A model generated the notes under the pieces. That model was not told the origin of the DNA, did not search any database, and saw only the letters and a program-made list of their open reading frames with translations. DNA of 64,000 bases, from the NCBI RefSeq assembly GCF_036226885.1, contig NZ_CP109027.1, forward strand, positions 4,340,001 through 4,404,000, written 5' to 3'. The translations under genes and the position numbers were made by a program. The first letter of the stretch is position 1, and each line of letters opens with the position of its first letter. Source of the stretch: Streptomyces sp. NBC_00663. Lineage in GTDB: Bacteria; Actinomycetota; Actinomycetes; Streptomycetales; Streptomycetaceae. Shown here piece after piece: positions 61,718 to 64,000 of this stretch.

Positions 61718-62185
61718 TCAGCCGGCGAGCAGCTTCTTCACCGCGGCGGCGACGCGGCCACCCTCGGCGAGACCGGCGACCTTCGGGTTCACGATCTTCA
61801 TGACGGCGCCCATGGCCCGCGGCCCCTCGGCGCCCGCCGCCTTCGCCTCCTCGACGGCCTGGGCGACGATGTCGTTCAGCTCGTCGTCGGACAGCTGCTT
61901 GGGCAGGTACTCGGCGAGCACCTCGCCCTCCGCCTTCTCCCGCTCGGCGCTCTCGGCCCGACCACCCTGGGCGAAGGCGTCCGCAGCCTCGCGGCGCTTC
62001 TTCGCCTCCTTGGTGATCACCTTGAGGACCTCGTCGTCGGAGAGCTCACGCTTCTCCTTGCCCGCGACCTCCTCCTTGGTGATCGCGGTGAGGGTCAGCC
62101 GGAGCGTCGAGGAGCGGAGCTCATCGCGCTCCTTGATCGCGGCGTTGAGGTCTGCCTGAAGCTTCGACTTGAGCGTGGTGGTCAT
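61718..62185 (-). CDS. GatB/YqeY-domain protein
   Basis: A 155-residue protein starting MTTTLKSKLQADLNAAIKER, with the YqeY segments LRLTLTAITKEEV and LPKQLSDDELNDIVAQAV. The domain is also found at the C-terminus of GatB, where it touches tRNA. Whether the free protein binds tRNA is not known. It diverges from the phosphoesterase gene across 100 bp. Confidence 0.9.
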   Translation of the reverse strand: MTTTLKSKLQADLNAAIKERDELRSSTLRLTLTAITKEEVAGKEKRELSDDEVLKVITKEAKKRREAADAFAQGGRAESAEREKAEGEVLAEYLPKQLSDDELNDIVAQAVEEAKAAGAEGPRAMGAVMKIVNPKVAGLAEGGRVAAAVKKLLAG

Positions 62186-62285
62186 GGGTTTGATTGTCGC
62201 AGGTGTACGACGAGAGACGCCCGTGCATTTACGGGATCCCGGGCGACTGGTCAAGTGCGCGCCCGCGATCTGACACGATGGAGGC

Positions 62286-63212
62286 ATGCGCGCGCGATAC
62301 GGAGTTCCTTTGGGAATGGCGGCGATTGGCGCCGCCGGACTGCTGTACTCGGCGGGCTTCGAAGCCCGCTCCTTCCGTCTGCGACGGGTGACGGTCCCTG
62401 TGCTGCCCGCCGGCATGCGGCCCCTGCGCGTGCTCCAGGTCTCCGACATCCACATGGTCGGCGGCCAGCGCAAGAAGCAGCGCTGGCTGCGCTCGCTGGC
62501 GGGACTGCGCCCGGACTTCGTGATCAACACCGGCGACAACCTGTCGGACCCGGAGGGCGTGCCCGAGGTCCTGGACGCGCTGGGCCCGCTGATGGAGTTC
62601 CCGGGGGCGTACGTCTTCGGCTCCAACGACTACTACGGCCCGAAGCCCCGTAACCCCGCTCGCTACCTCCTGGAGAAGACGAGCGGCCGGCACGGTCTGA
62701 ACGGGAACCCGCCCGCGGTCGGCGTGGTTCACAACCCGTGGGAGGACCTGCGGGACGGTTTCGACGCGGCGGGCTGGCTGAACCTGACGAACACGCGCGG
62801 CACGCTGAAGGTCGAGGGCGTGTCGGTGGAACTGACGGGACTGGACGACCCGCACATCAAGCGGGACCGGTACGCGGAGGTGGCGGGCGGCCCGTCGTCC
62901 TCGGTGGACTTCTCGATGGGCGTGGTGCACGCGCCGTATCTGCGCGTCCTTGACGCGTACGCGTCCGACGCCTACCCCTTGATCCTGGCCGGCCACACGC
63001 ACGGCGGCCAGCTGTGCATCCCCTTCTACGGCGCCCTGGTCACCAACTGCGACCTCGACACGGACCGGGTGAAGGGCCTGTCGACGCACACGGCGGAGGG
63101 CAGGACGTCCTACCTGCACGTCTCGGCAGGCTGCGGCACGAACCGCTACACGCCGGTACGGTTCGCGTGCCCGCCGGAGGCGACGCTGCTGACGTTGGTG
63201 GGGCGGGAGTAG
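62286..63212 (+). CDS. Metallophosphoesterase, membrane-anchored
   Basis: A 308-residue calcineurin-like phosphoesterase with a short N-terminal helix (MAAIGAAGLLYSAGF). Motifs are VSDIHMVG, NTGDNLSD, VFGSNDYYGP (the GNHD place, Ser for Asn as in many actinobacterial members) and AGHTHGGQL. Two metal ions are expected. The orthologous gene follows ponA2 in mycobacteria. The last codons are the first copy of a tandem repeat. Confidence 0.92.
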   Translation: MRARYGVPLGMAAIGAAGLLYSAGFEARSFRLRRVTVPVLPAGMRPLRVLQVSDIHMVGGQRKKQRWLRSLAGLRPDFVINTGDNLSDPEGVPEVLDALGPLMEFPGAYVFGSNDYYGPKPRNPARYLLEKTSGRHGLNGNPPAVGVVHNPWEDLRDGFDAAGWLNLTNTRGTLKVEGVSVELTGLDDPHIKRDRYAEVAGGPSSSVDFSMGVVHAPYLRVLDAYASDAYPLILAGHTHGGQLCIPFYGALVTNCDLDTDRVKGLSTHTAEGRTSYLHVSAGCGTNRYTPVRFACPPEATLLTLVGRE

Positions 63213-63310
63213 GGGACGTTGGTGGGGCAGGAGTAAGGGACGTTGGCGGGGCAGGAGTAGGAGACGTTGACGGGGCAGGAGTAAGGGACGTTGGCGGGGC
63301 GGGGCGGGAG
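63191..63310. repeat. 24-bp tandem repeat starting inside the phosphoesterase gene
   Basis: The unit GACGTTGGTGGGGCAGGAG plus a short TAAGG-type end is present in about five copies with small changes. The first copy encodes the last residues TLVGRE and the TAG stop; the others repeat that stop region. The array thus grew from the gene's own 3' end. Confidence 0.85.
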
Positions 63311-63405
63311 GTAGGACAGGGCTGTCACGGGCCGGGTGCCTGAGCGGTTAACCCGCACGGCCCGCCCGTATCGCCCCTTTCGTCCCCCCTGCTTAGCGTG
63401 AGGGC

Positions 63406-64000
63406 ATGACCGCCCCGATACCCAGGGACATCCCGGATCTTCCCGCGATCCCGGGCATGCCCGCGCTGCTGCCCTCCCCCGTCCCCGCCACGGCGGTGGT
63501 GGCCCCTGTACGCCGCCCGCTGACCGCCGCGTACCGCCTTCTGGTCGCTCTGACGGCCGCCGCGGCGGTGACGATCGACCTGCTCCTGGGCAGCCCGCCA
63601 CGAGTCCTCAGCTACTTCACGATCCAGAGCGCCGTCCTGCTGGCCTTGGTCTCCACGGCATCGGCCCGCAGGGCCTGGACCGCACGCCGCCCGCTGCCGG
63701 CCGCGCTGACCGGCGCGACACTGTTGTATGTCCTGCTCGCGGGCCTGGTGTATCACCTGCTCCTGGCGGAGACGACTACGCCGTTCTCCATGACGGACAC
63801 GGCGGCGCCGACGGGCTGGGCAAGGATCACGAACGTGGTCCTGCACACGGCCCTGCCGATCGCGGCGACCCTGGACTGGCTGCTCCTGACGGCCCCCGGC
63901 CGCCTGCGCCTACGCAACGCGGCGACCTGGCTCGCGTACCCCCTCGCCTACCTGGCCTTCTCCTTCACCCGAGGCGAGCTGCTCCTGCCCGGCACGCCGG
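63406..64000 (+). CDS. Pr6Pr-like membrane protein (cut by window edge)
   Basis: The first 198 codons are present. After MTAPIPRDIPDLPAIPGMPA comes a membrane protein with at least four hydrophobic segments. LVALTAAAAVTIDLLLG, LSYFTIQSAVLLALVS, TLLYVLLAGLVYHLLL and VLHTALPIAATLDWLLL, then WLAYPLAYLAFSFTRGE. The SYFTIQS and LDWLLL marks fit the Pr6Pr/FAR-17a-like family. TAGCGT ends 6 nt before the ATG, so a leaderless mRNA is likely. The rest lies past the window. Confidence 0.8.
   Translation, partial: MTAPIPRDIPDLPAIPGMPALLPSPVPATAVVAPVRRPLTAAYRLLVALTAAAAVTIDLLLGSPPRVLSYFTIQSAVLLALVSTASARRAWTARRPLPAALTGATLLYVLLAGLVYHLLLAETTTPFSMTDTAAPTGWARITNVVLHTALPIAATLDWLLLTAPGRLRLRNAATWLAYPLAYLAFSFTRGELLLPGTP

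Overview
This window is a high-GC actinomycete chromosome segment, almost certainly from a Streptomyces. The evidence is very strong G/C bias at third codon positions, many GTG and TTG starts, bldG and wblA, lysine/alanine-rich tails on TopA and Nth, and a dense set of lipoproteins. From memory, the gene order follows the conserved actinobacterial block that runs from the S. coelicolor topA-bldG region to the crp-wblA-PBP region. It also matches the M. tuberculosis order around Rv3644c-Rv3683 (holB, topA, helicase, Tad genes, acs, ephE, marP, nth, crp, ArsA pair, whiB4, ponA2, phosphoesterase). These matches are recalled, not computed.

Layout. 1-8.3 kb: a cut-off lipoprotein, then holB, a membrane-fused thymidylate kinase and topA (DNA replication and topology). 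8.4-16 kb: a transmembrane Ser/Thr kinase, a methyltransferase, a lipoprotein and the H+-pyrophosphatase. 16.1-19.8 kb: anti-sigma factor and BldG, divergent from a DEAD/DEAH helicase. 19.7-25 kb: a seven-gene Tad/Flp-type pilus operon (CpaE-like, TadA, TadB, TadC, pilin-like, TadE, TadE-like). 25.6-28.7 kb: a HAD hydrolase, a probable 6S-like small RNA, a Fic-like protein and a CooC-like ATPase. 28.8-34.1 kb: a deacetylase-like lipoprotein, a SulP-carbonic anhydrase fusion and an ECF sigma/anti-sigma pair. 34.3-52.6 kb: conserved housekeeping genes (acsA, nhaA, holin-like protein, epoxide-hydrolase-like protein, MarP, Nudix, nth, crp, nucleotidyltransferase, MBL, Nudix, RidA, DUF4177, two ArsA-like ATPases, wblA, class A PBP). 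61.7-64 kb: YqeY, a metallophosphoesterase and a cut-off Pr6Pr-like membrane protein.

The most unusual part is about 52.6-61.3 kb, between the PBP and YqeY/phosphoesterase genes. It starts with a 16-bp minisatellite and an IS5-type transposase remnant. It then carries a PASTA-like lipoprotein, four small secreted proteins (three of them divergent paralogues, one SapA-like), two tiny HTH-only regulators facing apart, a 54-residue two-helix membrane protein, and a 1499-residue secreted protein with a lytic-transglycosylase-like core and a golvesin-type module. I read this as an accessory island encoding a self-regulated set of cell-surface proteins. Its function is unknown and it is the best candidate here for an undescribed system.

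Other points of note are a perfect 22-bp palindrome on the start codon of the Fic-like gene, convergent genes whose low-complexity tails share the same DNA, and tandem repeats at several gene ends. No CRISPR array, rRNA, tRNA or prophage was seen.
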